Notes: generated by a model not told the origin, from the sequence alone. A stretch of DNA of 64,000 nucleotides from Promethearchaeota archaeon (GCA_016839745.1 JAEOTS010000152.1:1-64000); one strand, 5' to 3'. Positions 8,552 to 18,476 are shown, counted from the first letter of the stretch. A program made the numbers and translations.

Positions 8552-10076
8552 CTTGTCTTGTTGGAAATCTACTCCGCGTCATCATGTATTCATGAAGTAG
8601 TTTATCTACTAATTCATGTCTTAAATCAATCTCTTTATCCCAAAGATTATTTAATTCTTCCTTATCATTTCTTCTGTTATAAATGTCACCATATCCCGGT
8701 AATTCAGCGAATTTAGAAATTTTATAATCTTCAGTAACGAGGTGAATAACGCGAGTATATAAAGGTCCCTTCGGACCAACTTCTTCATCTTCAGTGATCA
8801 GTAGACAATCACGTAGTTTTGTAGTTGGATCCTCCAAGACAGGCTTCATATTATACCCTTGCATACCTGGAGGTCTGTATCGTTCTTTGATATTTAATAG
8901 TTCGAGAATAGTCTTTGGAATATCAACAGAACTGATTAATGCATCTGAAACTCCCGGATGGGTAACTCCAGGAACATTCCATATTAAGGGTATTTGTAGT
9001 GTGTCGTTAAAAGGAGAAGGCCCTTTTAAACATAGTCCATGCGATCCCATATAGTCTCCGTGGTCTGAGGTAAAAATTACCATGGTATTTTTTGAGAGCC
9101 CTGATTTTTCTAAGGATGCCAAAATTTCACCAATGGCGTTATCAATTAGTGAAACAGCGCCATAATTAAACGCAATAAATCGTTTAACATTTTCTTCGGT
9201 TTCCTCCCTTAATAATCCACCTCTAAATGGTGGATTTTCCATGTGCGTTTTTAGATATGGATGCGTATACAAATTTTCTAAATCGTGGAAATTAGATGGC
9301 AGTTCTATATCATCGGGATTATACATCTCCCTATACTTACCAGGGGGGCTTACAGGGTGATGTGGATCCGGAAAAGAGCAGTGTAAGAAAAACGGCTTAT
9401 CGTTATAATTACCCTCAGAATATTTTTCTAAAAACGATATAGTATTGTTTTTGATATACGTGGTGTTGTATAGTTCTATGGGTATAAAATTATCATTGAA
9501 TAAATTAAATATTGGAATATCTTGTTGAAATTGTTCTCTAACGCTCTTAGCTATTTCTGGAGCTCGTTCCTTAAGCCAATCGTAATAATGACCTAAGCAA
9601 GCAGATGAATGTCCCAATACTAAATCACACTCTTCAAAACCATAATAGGGAATAGGAAAATTCTCGTGAGCTAAATGCTTTCTATTTGGTTTCTCTACGT
9701 TCCAATCATCAAAATTTTCAGCTGATACATCTTTTGGATCGTAAGGCATTACCCATATATTATAATGCATCTTACCCACATTAATCGTATGGTAACCTCT
9801 ATTTACAAGTGTTTGGGTTATTGTTGGCATACCTAGGGGTAAATTTATTCCATTACTACGTACTCCATGAACATTTGGATAATAACCTGTGAGTAGAGTA
9901 GCCCGATTTGGCATGCACATTGGATTAGTACAGAATGCGTTAGAAAAACGTACGCTCTCGCTTGCAAATCTATCCAAGTTGGGAGTTTTAATTACTTTAT
10001 TGCCATAACAACCCATCATATCAGCACGCTGTTGATCCGTTATAATAAATAATATATTCATTTTTTCTTTCGGCAT
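8541..10076 (-). CDS. Type I sulfatase (Cys-type)
   Basis: NILFIITDQQRADMMGCYGN; active-site motif CMPNRATLLTG; FTSDHGDYMGSHGL. Confidence 0.93.
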   Translation of the reverse strand: MPKEKMNILFIITDQQRADMMGCYGNKVIKTPNLDRFASESVRFSNAFCTNPMCMPNRATLLTGYYPNVHGVRSNGINLPLGMPTITQTLVNRGYHTINVGKMHYNIWVMPYDPKDVSAENFDDWNVEKPNRKHLAHENFPIPYYGFEECDLVLGHSSACLGHYYDWLKERAPEIAKSVREQFQQDIPIFNLFNDNFIPIELYNTTYIKNNTISFLEKYSEGNYNDKPFFLHCSFPDPHHPVSPPGKYREMYNPDDIELPSNFHDLENLYTHPYLKTHMENPPFRGGLLREETEENVKRFIAFNYGAVSLIDNAIGEILASLEKSGLSKNTMVIFTSDHGDYMGSHGLCLKGPSPFNDTLQIPLIWNVPGVTHPGVSDALISSVDIPKTILELLNIKERYRPPGMQGYNMKPVLEDPTTKLRDCLLITEDEEVGPKGPLYTRVIHLVTEDYKISKFAELPGYGDIYNRRNDKEELNNLWDKEIDLRHELVDKLLHEYMMTRSRFPTRQGGT

Positions 10077-10111
10077 TATAATTATCTCCTAATTGGTGTC
10101 AAAAAGTAAAC

Positions 10112-10996
10112 TTATAGGTGGAAATCAGTAACTTTTGGAACAGATTCCACTCTAGGATAAATTACTCGCGGTACGGGAGGTGTACTATTATAGATTTCTT
10201 CAATTTCGATAACTCCGAACTTGATTCCTCTAAACTTCTTAAATCCCGTAAATGTTCCTTTTACTACTTGATTATAAAAATCAAAATTCATACCAAACAC
10301 AGCCACTTTTGAATCAACTGGAATCTGATACAAATCTTCTTTCAATATTGAAGGAGGAAACACTAGTCTATTATGATCGGCAGCCTGAAGTTGAATGGCA
10401 GGAATCATAGTCGGATAACCATCAGCAGGATCTATGTAAGAAATTACTCTTACCGCAATAGGCGCAGCAAATAATTTAAGTCCTATAACATTTAAGCGTT
10501 TCTCGTTAAGTTTAGTCTTCGCTCCTCCTTTCCCTACTATATCTTTTATTATTCCCTTTACAATTCCAAACATGGGTAAATTTCTTATAGGTGTTGCAGC
10601 TACTATATTATTGTAATACGCCGTGTGAACTCTGACATAAGTGAAATAGCGCATTAATTGTGTCTGGTTAAAGTGCTCTAAATCTTCACCCTCTTTTGTA
10701 GTGTGGCTAAAATCTGCTTTAACCTGAAGGAACTTAAACGGCATTTTAGTATTCATATAGAATATTCCTTGCTTTGGTCTCTTTTTCACATATTTCTTGC
10801 TTGAACCTTCAGTGAAAGCCCCCCATACTATTTTGTCTTTACTTATTGCCCGATTACTCGCAATTAGAGTTACGTGGGGCCAGCCTCGTTCGTCTATAGT
10901 GGAGATTAACTTAAGCATTATATCAGGTTGAGTAAATTCAATCCCTTCTTCAGAAATTTCAGAAGACCATTCAAATTTTCTTTTACTTTTACTCAT
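10112..10996 (-). CDS. Pyridoxamine 5'-phosphate oxidase-like flavoprotein
   Basis: Split-barrel-like N-terminus: LISTIDERGWPHVTLIASNRAISKDKIVWGAFTEGSSKKYVKKRPKQGIFYMN. Confidence 0.6.
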   Translation of the reverse strand: MSKSKRKFEWSSEISEEGIEFTQPDIMLKLISTIDERGWPHVTLIASNRAISKDKIVWGAFTEGSSKKYVKKRPKQGIFYMNTKMPFKFLQVKADFSHTTKEGEDLEHFNQTQLMRYFTYVRVHTAYYNNIVAATPIRNLPMFGIVKGIIKDIVGKGGAKTKLNEKRLNVIGLKLFAAPIAVRVISYIDPADGYPTMIPAIQLQAADHNRLVFPPSILKEDLYQIPVDSKVAVFGMNFDFYNQVVKGTFTGFKKFRGIKFGVIEIEEIYNSTPPVPRVIYPRVESVPKVTDFHL

Positions 10997-11018
10997 TTTT
11001 AATCATTTTCTCATATTT

Positions 11019-11987
11019 TTAGTTATTAGGTTCAGGATCTTCCTTTTTTTTCGTTAATCCAGACCATTGAACATTAGATACACCCAGGTTTTTGCCAATC
11101 TCAATAAATTTGTTCATTTCGTCTGTAGAGATTAGAGGGAGGTCTTTTAAGCACCATTCCATATCCAACCTTTCGTATTTCGCTGAGCATAAATTGTTGA
11201 ACGAAAGCAAATCCCACCTTTCTGGAATGTTAAGTAATTTTTTTACAATAAATTCGCCAATACCCCTAATATTTTCCTCTGTTGCAGTATAGTTTGGAAT
11301 AACAGGTGTTCGGATCCAGAGTTTCTTACTATTTTCTTGCACATATTTCGAAATCCAAATAGCATTTTCTAATATGAGATCATTAGGTACTCCTGTGTAT
11401 TCTTTATGTCTTTCAGAATTAATTTCCTTAATATCGAGAAGTACTAAATCAATATAAGGCAGTAACTTATTGTAAATACTCTTGGAAGCGTATCCGCAAG
11501 TGTCCAATGCAGTTGATATTCCGTTATCTTTACACTTCTTCAAGAATAGTAATATAAAGTCAGGTTGGAGTGTAGGTTCACCACCTGAAATGGTTATACC
11601 ACCCTTAGATTGAGTGTAATACACTTTATCTTTTTGAATTTCGTAATATAAATCCTCTAAATCCCATATTTCTCCAAACATATGTAAAGCAGTACTAGGA
11701 CATTCTTCTGAACATAATCCACAACTATCGCACTTCTCTCTATCGATATGCATACCATCCTCATCGAGAATTAATGCTCCATTCGGACACGTTTCGATAC
11801 AAATTTTGCAGCCTATGCATTTATGTTTAAACCACTCTAACTGCTTTTTTTTTAAAATAGATTCGGGATTGTGGCACCATATACAATTTAATGGACAAGA
11901 TTTGAAAAAGACCGTTGTTCTTATACCAGGTCCATCCTCAGTGGACATCTTTTGAATCTGGAAAATCAGAGCTTTAGTTTCTGCCAT
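11019..11987 (-). CDS. Glycyl radical enzyme-activating protein (radical SAM, with 2x[4Fe-4S] ferredoxin insert)
   Basis: STEDGPGIRTTVFFKSCPLNCIWCHNPES (CxxxCxxC); CIGCKICIETCPNGAL and CDSCGLCSEECPSTAL; GGITISGGEPTLQ. Confidence 0.94.
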   Translation of the reverse strand: MAETKALIFQIQKMSTEDGPGIRTTVFFKSCPLNCIWCHNPESILKKKQLEWFKHKCIGCKICIETCPNGALILDEDGMHIDREKCDSCGLCSEECPSTALHMFGEIWDLEDLYYEIQKDKVYYTQSKGGITISGGEPTLQPDFILLFLKKCKDNGISTALDTCGYASKSIYNKLLPYIDLVLLDIKEINSERHKEYTGVPNDLILENAIWISKYVQENSKKLWIRTPVIPNYTATEENIRGIGEFIVKKLLNIPERWDLLSFNNLCSAKYERLDMEWCLKDLPLISTDEMNKFIEIGKNLGVSNVQWSGLTKKKEDPEPNN

Positions 11988-12348
11988 TTTAAATAGCTTT
12001 TAAGCTGTTTATTAAATTAGTAAAGTCTTGGAGTTAATTTAATTTTGTTAAATTTTAATTAAACATTTAATTATTTTAAGTTTTTATAAAGAATGAATAT
12101 AATTAATAAACGACCAGAAATATAGAATAATTAATGATTTTTGAAGGATTTTAAGATGTTTTAAATGACTGGATTGGATTTAGAAATTATTCAACCCTAA
12201 TTAATAAAATTTTACAATTATTTGATAATATAAATTCCTCGCGAGAGATGAGTTCAAGCTATTTTTTAATAAGTAATTAAAATTTGTCTTGGGAGAAAGA
12301 AATTATAAGAACTTTAAATTATTTTTAATATAAATAACTAGTTTTTGA

Positions 12349-13332
12349 GTGATTTTTATGATAAAGACTAAAGTTACAGAAATGTTAGGATGTAAATATC
12401 CGATAATTGCGGGTACGATGGCAAGGATTTCAAATCCTGAATTTGTTGCGGCAGCAAGTAATGCTGGTGCGTGTGCTGTATTGGCTAGCGCTAATTATAC
12501 TTCACCTGATGAATTACGTATGGCTATCAAGAAAACACAATCATTAACAGATCAACCATTTGCCGTAAATATTAATCTATTCCCCGCCATGATGCCTCAA
12601 GAAAAATTAGTAAAATACGTGGAAGCTACTCTAGATGAGGGTGTTAAAATAATAGAAACAAGTGGTCATAAGGCTCCAGAGGATTTAGCCCCTAAATTTA
12701 AGGAAGGGGGAACAATTTGGATCCATAAGTGTGCTGGAGTTAGATATGCATTAAAAGGAGCGTCTTTAGGTGCAGACATGATAACTGTTGTTGGATACGA
12801 AAATGGCGGAGCTACTGGAACCTTAGACATAGGTACTCTTGTAATGACCCCTTCTGTTGTCGATGCTTTGGATGTTCCTGTAATAGCTGGAGGCGGAATC
12901 TCAGATGGGAGAGGAATTGCTGCTGTCTTAGCACTTGGTGCCGAAGGAGTAATAATGGGAACAAGAATGATGGCAACACAGGAATGTCCCATTCATGACA
13001 GTCTAAAACAAGCCTTTATTCAAGCTGCAGAAACCGACACCAGTTTAGTTATGCGTTCTATTCGCAATACACATAGAGTATGGAGCAATAAAGCCGCACA
13101 ACAAATTATTGAATTAGAAGCTCAAAAAGCATCTTTGCAGGAAATTGTTAAAGCTGCCTCTGGTCAAAATGCTGAAAAAATGTACAAAGAAGGAGATATT
13201 GACGCTGGGATGGTGAGTTGTGGTCAAGGTGTAGGATTGATTAAAGATATCCCTACCATTGAACAATTACTAGATAGAATGATGAATGAAGCAGAAGAAG
13301 TAATATCAAAGTTGCAGAAGATCTCTACCTAA
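12349..13332 (+). CDS. Nitronate monooxygenase-like protein (second paralog)
   Basis: CKYPIIAGTMARISNPEFVAAASNAGACAVLAS; VPVIAGGGISDGRGIAAVLALGAEGVIMGTRMMATQECPIH. Confidence 0.9.
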   Translation: MIFMIKTKVTEMLGCKYPIIAGTMARISNPEFVAAASNAGACAVLASANYTSPDELRMAIKKTQSLTDQPFAVNINLFPAMMPQEKLVKYVEATLDEGVKIIETSGHKAPEDLAPKFKEGGTIWIHKCAGVRYALKGASLGADMITVVGYENGGATGTLDIGTLVMTPSVVDALDVPVIAGGGISDGRGIAAVLALGAEGVIMGTRMMATQECPIHDSLKQAFIQAAETDTSLVMRSIRNTHRVWSNKAAQQIIELEAQKASLQEIVKAASGQNAEKMYKEGDIDAGMVSCGQGVGLIKDIPTIEQLLDRMMNEAEEVISKLQKIST

Positions 13333-13505
13333 TTTCTTTTTTATTTTAAATCTTACTTTTATTATTTTTATCCTTAAACGCCATGGAGCAAAATAGATTT
13401 ATCTCAATTATCGCCCTAACAAATTATAATATTGTGTTTTTTCTTCATCTGTCATCTTAATAAGAATAGGTACACCATATTCTGTATGAGAGGAGATTTA
13501 TTGCT

Positions 13506-14009
13506 TTACTCTTCTCTATTTCTATAAATGCTCCCAAATAGATAACCCAATATTATCCCAACTAGTATGTACATTATTGCGAAATTCACTAATAAGTATA
13601 ATGTAAAATCTAAAAAGAGAATAAAATCAAATCCATAATCTACTGAATACAAAATCCATTGAGAGATACTTATCAATAATAGCGATAAAACTGAACCACT
13701 TAATCCTACAATTATGCCTGTTTTAATGTGCGGTTGTGATTCTTTTCTATTTTTAAATGTGAAATAGAGTCCAATACAGTTTCCTATAATTAATAATATA
13801 TCTGCTATGAAGAAATATCCAATAGGCAAAAATAAGAATAAAATACTTGTTGATAGGGCACATATTAGAACTCCGATTATCATATTATATCTTTGAGCAA
13901 ATCCAGAATAAAGCTCTGCAACCATGTATTTTTTCACCATGTTTTTTAAATAGTATTTGAAGTAATTGTCTAATGAATATAGAGTTTTTTGAATTAAAAA
14001 AAAAACCAA
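13506..14009 (-). CDS. Hypothetical multi-TM membrane protein; likely starts at a later Met
   Basis: Four predicted hydrophobic helices, no recognised motif. Confidence 0.5.
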   Translation of the reverse strand: MVFFLIQKTLYSLDNYFKYYLKNMVKKYMVAELYSGFAQRYNMIIGVLICALSTSILFLFLPIGYFFIADILLIIGNCIGLYFTFKNRKESQPHIKTGIIVGLSGSVLSLLLISISQWILYSVDYGFDFILFLDFTLYLLVNFAIMYILVGIILGYLFGSIYRNREE

Positions 14010-14066
14010 ACAGGGTGATTAAAACTGTCTGTAAAAAACTTTGAAAGAGATTACAGGTATTTCTAA

Positions 14067-14243
14067 CTAAAATCTATACATTTTATTTGTAATATTACCA
14101 TATACTTTTTCTGTCAGAAGTATATATCCTTCGCTCCCTGGTAATAAAACATAAATTGGATAATTTGTTTTATTGATATCGTACCCGACATTCTTCATTT
14201 CAGATTTCTGGATTTTAAAAGTGCCTGTTGTTGATGATGATTC
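14067..14243 (-). pseudogene. C-terminal relic of a very-long-chain type acyl-CoA synthetase (AMP-binding)
   Basis: Open stretch without start codon: ESSSTTGTFKIQKSEMKNVGYDINKTNYPIYVLLPGSEGYILLTEKVYGNITNKMYRF*, resembling the FadD6/ACSVL C-terminus (TGTFKxQKxxLxxxGFDP...PxYxLxPGxxxYxxLTxxxYxxI..xxxRF); stop immediately upstream. Confidence 0.7.
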
Positions 14244-14411
14244 TCATCATCATTTTTTATGATTTCCACTTTTATCAAATATTTTGCACTATTAAGAATA
14301 GTTAACGCTTAGAAGGTTTATAAATGTTAAAAAAATAGAGAAAATTGGGTAGCGGTTCTATTAAAAATACATCTTTAACTAATTAATTGTATTCCACTAA
14401 TTTTTAATTAT

Positions 14412-15212
14412 TTATTCTGGAACTGTAGCGACAGCCCTAACCCAACCAGCGCTCGCTCTAGCTATTTTAATAGGAAAACAGTAAATTGTGGCACCAACAG
14501 GAGGAACTTTATTCAAATTCATCATTTTTTCCATTTGAAAATACCCTAACTCAATACCTGCGAAATGCCCCTCCCAGATGATTGATGTGTCCGGTTTTTT
14601 CTCTCTTACAGATCTTTTCCATTTTTTTGCTGTGAGACTAAAAGGAGCATCCCAAGACCATGCATCGATTCCAACCACATGAACGCCTTTTCTAATAATA
14701 TGTAATGTAGCTTCCTTACCAACTCCAACGCCATGATTTATGTAATTTTTAGTACCATAGTGTTTTGGAGCATTTGTGTGAACGCATAAGATATCTCCCT
14801 CTTTTAACCTATGTTCTATGTTCTCTAACTTATTGTCAATATCTTGAGGTGTCATTACATATCCTTCTTCGTAATCTGTACAGTCCAGAACAATTAACGG
14901 CCCAATACCCCATTCTAACGGAAAATCGTCGATCGTCATGGCTTTTTTCTCTCCAATTTCTCTATCTTGAACGGGAGCAAAATGCCACGGAGCGTCCATA
15001 TGAGTTCCAGAATGAGTACCTAATGTAATACTTTCTGTAGCCCACCCTTTTCCAACTGGTAGATGTTCAGGTTTCAAACGAGAAAAGACAAAACCCATTT
15101 CTTCAGCACCTCTATCGTGATCACCATACTCTATATGTGGATGTGTAAGAGGAGGGTCGAATATAAGCTCTTCGGGATTTATAATAGGGATTGAGAGATC
15201 GATAAATTTCAT
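14412..15212 (-). CDS. Cyclase family protein (kynurenine formamidase-like metal hydrolase)
   Basis: Motif LGTHSGTHMDAPWHF; VVGIDAWSWD. Confidence 0.9.
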   Translation of the reverse strand: MKFIDLSIPIINPEELIFDPPLTHPHIEYGDHDRGAEEMGFVFSRLKPEHLPVGKGWATESITLGTHSGTHMDAPWHFAPVQDREIGEKKAMTIDDFPLEWGIGPLIVLDCTDYEEGYVMTPQDIDNKLENIEHRLKEGDILCVHTNAPKHYGTKNYINHGVGVGKEATLHIIRKGVHVVGIDAWSWDAPFSLTAKKWKRSVREKKPDTSIIWEGHFAGIELGYFQMEKMMNLNKVPPVGATIYCFPIKIARASAGWVRAVATVPE

Positions 15213-15375
15213 TTTTTACATTTAAATGATTTAGATAGTTCTAATATTATAAGAAATCAATGAAGATATTTATAAGTCTATGAAAAGTATTTAGTTGGTA
15301 AAATGCATGAACAAAAAAGTAAAATTTATGAAAAAAGTTGTAGAATCCTTAAAAATTCAAGATAATAATATTTAT

Positions 15376-16128
15376 TTACTTTGTACGAAATAATCTCCAG
15401 TATCGATTCATTTGACCATAATAATCGAATAAAGCATCAATACCTCTCATCTTAAGATCAGTGTTAAGAGCGATCTTATTGTGTAAAGCTCCTTGGTATG
15501 GTATTTGAGCAATCTCCGAAGCTAGCTTGTTAACTTCGGCTTCAAGATTTTCTCGAGGCACGCTAATACTCACTAGGCCCATTTCTGCCGCTTCCTTTCC
15601 AGAAATTCTTCTTCCACTCATAAGAAGATATCGTGCTTTTTTAACTCCTAAGTAAAGTTGCCATAATGGCATGCTCTGTGCACCACCCCATAATTGGGCA
15701 GGATGGCCTAAAACTGCATCATCTGAAGCTACTGTAATATCACATAACAGCTGTAAATAACAACCCGCGTCAGTACAATATCCATGAACTTGAGCAATAG
15801 TTGGTTTAGGAAAATTCAATATCCTTGGATATTTCGCAAATATTTTCTTGTTCAAGATATCATAGGAATTTTTATATTTCCATCCTCCTTCTGGAGGTGT
15901 CAAATAATAGGATCCTTTGAGATCAAAGCCAGAACAAAAACTTTTACCCGCTCCTTTTAATACTATTACTTTCGCTTTATTATCTGCTTCAGCATAATCA
16001 AAGACGGCATCTATATCATCCAGTAATTGAAAACTTAAAGCATTATGCTTTTCTGGTCTATTAAGAGTAATATAACCTACGTTCTTCTTTTTTTCATATA
16101 AAATAGTCTCAAATTCCTTTTCTATCAA
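15376..16128 (-). CDS. Enoyl-CoA hydratase/isomerase superfamily protein (crotonase fold)
   Basis: VGYITLNRPEKHNALSFQLLDDI; VLKGAGKSFCSGFDLKG; HGYCTDAGCYLQLLCDITVAS; both usual catalytic Glu positions replaced (see findings). Confidence 0.88.
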   Translation of the reverse strand: MIEKEFETILYEKKKNVGYITLNRPEKHNALSFQLLDDIDAVFDYAEADNKAKVIVLKGAGKSFCSGFDLKGSYYLTPPEGGWKYKNSYDILNKKIFAKYPRILNFPKPTIAQVHGYCTDAGCYLQLLCDITVASDDAVLGHPAQLWGGAQSMPLWQLYLGVKKARYLLMSGRRISGKEAAEMGLVSISVPRENLEAEVNKLASEIAQIPYQGALHNKIALNTDLKMRGIDALFDYYGQMNRYWRLFRTK

Positions 16129-16293
16129 TTTTCTTCTTCACTTACAATTTATCATTAATTTTTAATACTTCATAAATAATAATTAATATCATTTAATGCA
16201 AAGTGATTGATAAATAAAATTAATGATAGATGTCTATTTAAAACTATAGTTATAAACTCAGATATTTAAGAAAATAAATTGATTTTCGTTTAG

Positions 16294-17073
16294 TTATTTT
16301 TTATAGTCGGATTCAACTACAATAAGATTAGGATCTGTTAATCCTAATTGGATTTTGCGTAATACATATTTACGAAATTCCGTACTTGAGAACGGTTGAG
16401 TACCAAATTGAACATTTTCCTCTGCTTCTATACCTTTATAATCATTATTTTCCTCAATAGATCGCATAGTTTTTTCTATCATGGCAGCTCCTAAGACTAA
16501 ACTATACATGAAGAATGAGAGTAGGGCTGCATTCTTTTCTTTAATCTCACCCTCATTTATGGCTTTTTGAATAACTCTTGTTGTTCCATCAAGAAAGTTA
16601 AATTGTTTATATTTCTTCTCAAAAGGTCCTATCTTATCTGAGGGGGGTGAACGAATAATATGCATCATGGTAAATGCGGTAAAATCTTCTTCGGAAAATT
16701 TAAAAAAATGCTCAAATATATTTACTAATAAATCAACGGTAGATCCTTCATGATTTTTAATAATTTCTCTATTTTCATTCCTATATTGTTCAAAAAATTT
16801 TTTACGAATCGCTATCCATAATTCTCTCTTACTTTCAACATAATTATACAGATTATTTTGGTTCATATCAAGAATTTTTGCTAATCCTCGCAAACTAAAC
16901 CCTTCTCGTCCCTTTTCTGAAAAGAGTTGTTTTCCTGCGACTAGGATCCGCTCAAATTGTTGAGCTTTCTTTTCAGGAGAGCGACTTCTTGTTTTTGTTA
17001 CTTTCGTATTACCTGTCTTTTGATTCACCATTATTTTCACACGACCATAAAATATTATATTTAAGAATGACAA
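16294..17073 (-). CDS. TetR/AcrR family transcriptional regulator; likely starts at MVNQK (17031)
   Basis: RILVAGKQLFSEKGREGFSLRGLAKILDMNQNNLYNYVESKRELWIAI (TetR HTH). Confidence 0.92.
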   Translation of the reverse strand: MSFLNIIFYGRVKIMVNQKTGNTKVTKTRSRSPEKKAQQFERILVAGKQLFSEKGREGFSLRGLAKILDMNQNNLYNYVESKRELWIAIRKKFFEQYRNENREIIKNHEGSTVDLLVNIFEHFFKFSEEDFTAFTMMHIIRSPPSDKIGPFEKKYKQFNFLDGTTRVIQKAINEGEIKEKNAALLSFFMYSLVLGAAMIEKTMRSIEENNDYKGIEAEENVQFGTQPFSSTEFRKYVLRKIQLGLTDPNLIVVESDYKK

Positions 17074-17388
17074 ATTTAATATTAAATATTATGGTTGTTT
17101 CTCAAAAACTGAATAAATTTATATTATTTAAAAATTATCAAAAATGCGTCCGATATCTAAGAAATAAGGAAAAAATCATTACTATTCGGATTCTATCTTC
17201 CATAACTGAGAATTTACATAAATTATACTAAATCTATAATTAAGCTTAATTGTTTTTACTTCTTTTAGTTCTATAGTATACTAAATAGACAATGTCAATT
17301 TGTTTGATTTATTAAGTAAAATAGAACTATATTACTATCATCAAGATTCAATATTGAATCATTTTGAATTTAATGTTAACTCCATTTT

Positions 17389-17526
17389 TTAATTTTCTTT
17401 ATCTAAAAAATTTTTGATACCATCAATGCAATTTTTAATAAAAATTAATTCAAATTTCTTGGTTTCTTATCCCGATAATATATTATTGGCAGCGGTTTTT
17501 AACATTATATCCACATTTGTTCTCAT
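17389..17526 (-). pseudogene. Putative C-terminal relic of an enoyl-CoA hydratase
   Basis: Same-frame reading with one internal TAA: MRTNVDIMLKTAANNILSG*ETKKFELIFIKNCIDGIKNFLDKEN*, resembling the crotonase C-terminal helices (..E...F......D.xEGIxAFLxK). Confidence 0.4.
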
Positions 17527-17639
17527 TCCATAATGTAGATAACTGTTAAAATTAATTTAAATGGATATCGTATATTTATTTAAAAATGTTTTTGAATATT
17601 ACTAATTAAATATAATTAAGAAACATATTTTATAAAAAT

Positions 17640-18476
17640 GTGAGAAATATTATGTCTGAAAAGCAATTTGAACATATAAAAGTTGAAAAAAATAAAGAAA
17701 ATAATTATGCAATCATTTCAATAATTAGGCCTGAGAAACTAAACGCTTTACACACCATCACTTTAAGAGAGATTGCTGAAGCACTTGAAGAAATGGCTTT
17801 TAATAAGTCAGTGAGATGCGTTGTTCTAAGAGGAACAAAAGAATATACAAAAAAGCCAGCATTTTCTGCAGGAGCAGATTTATCTATCCGTGGTCATCCT
17901 GATATAGATCCTAAAAACTTAATGGATCAATCTCATGCGATGTATATAAGGCAAAAATATTATGATATCATAGAGAGATTTCCCAAACCATTAATTGCCG
18001 CTGTAGATGGGTACGCTTTAGGAGGTGGGTTTGAATTAGTATTAGTCTGCGATATTGTTATTGCATCGAAACGTTCAACATTTGGCTTCCCTGAAATAAA
18101 AAGAGGAATTGCACCATTTAATGGAGGCACTCAAAGGTTAATCAGAAATCTTGGTAAGATTAGAACAAAAACTATGATCTTTTTTGGTGAACATTATAAG
18201 GCTGAAGAGATGTACGATTGGGGAATAATATCATTTCTTGTAGATGAGGACAAATTTGAAGATTTTGTACATCAAAAAGCATCTTGGTTAGGGAATGCCC
18301 CAACTAAAAGTCTTTTTGTTATAAAGAAAGCTATTGATTATGGATCTCAAGTACCTTTGAATTTAGGGCTTCAATTTGAGTATTTAGGTTATGCTATTAA
18401 TTCCCAATCTAAAGATGTAATTGAAGGTGTTACAGCATTTTTACAGAAACGAGAACCCAAGTTCACTGGTGAGTAA
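17640..18476 (+). CDS. Enoyl-CoA hydratase (canonical catalytic Glu pair)
   Basis: ALGGGFELVLVCDIVIASKRSTFGFPEIKRGIAPFNGGTQRL; C-terminal DVIEGVTAFLQKREPKF. Confidence 0.94.
   Translation: MRNIMSEKQFEHIKVEKNKENNYAIISIIRPEKLNALHTITLREIAEALEEMAFNKSVRCVVLRGTKEYTKKPAFSAGADLSIRGHPDIDPKNLMDQSHAMYIRQKYYDIIERFPKPLIAAVDGYALGGGFELVLVCDIVIASKRSTFGFPEIKRGIAPFNGGTQRLIRNLGKIRTKTMIFFGEHYKAEEMYDWGIISFLVDEDKFEDFVHQKASWLGNAPTKSLFVIKKAIDYGSQVPLNLGLQFEYLGYAINSQSKDVIEGVTAFLQKREPKFTGE

Noticed and set aside
11019-11987. Radical SAM gene considered as anaerobic sulfatase maturase for the nearby sulfatase
   Set aside because: GPGIRTTVFFKSCPLNCIWCHNPES and the ferredoxin insert are typical of glycyl radical enzyme activases, not anSME.
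13424-13503. Minus-strand stretch ISSHTEYGVPILIKMTDEEKTQYYNLLGR* downstream of the 13506..14009 gene
   Set aside because: Looks protein-like and could be another gene relic, but it is only about 29 codons, has no start upstream and no family I recognise; insufficient evidence.
17264-17290. Palindrome-like TTAGTTCTATAGTATACTAAATAGA near the TetR gene as an operator
   Set aside because: Short, very AT-rich, not repeated elsewhere in the window; cannot be separated from background.
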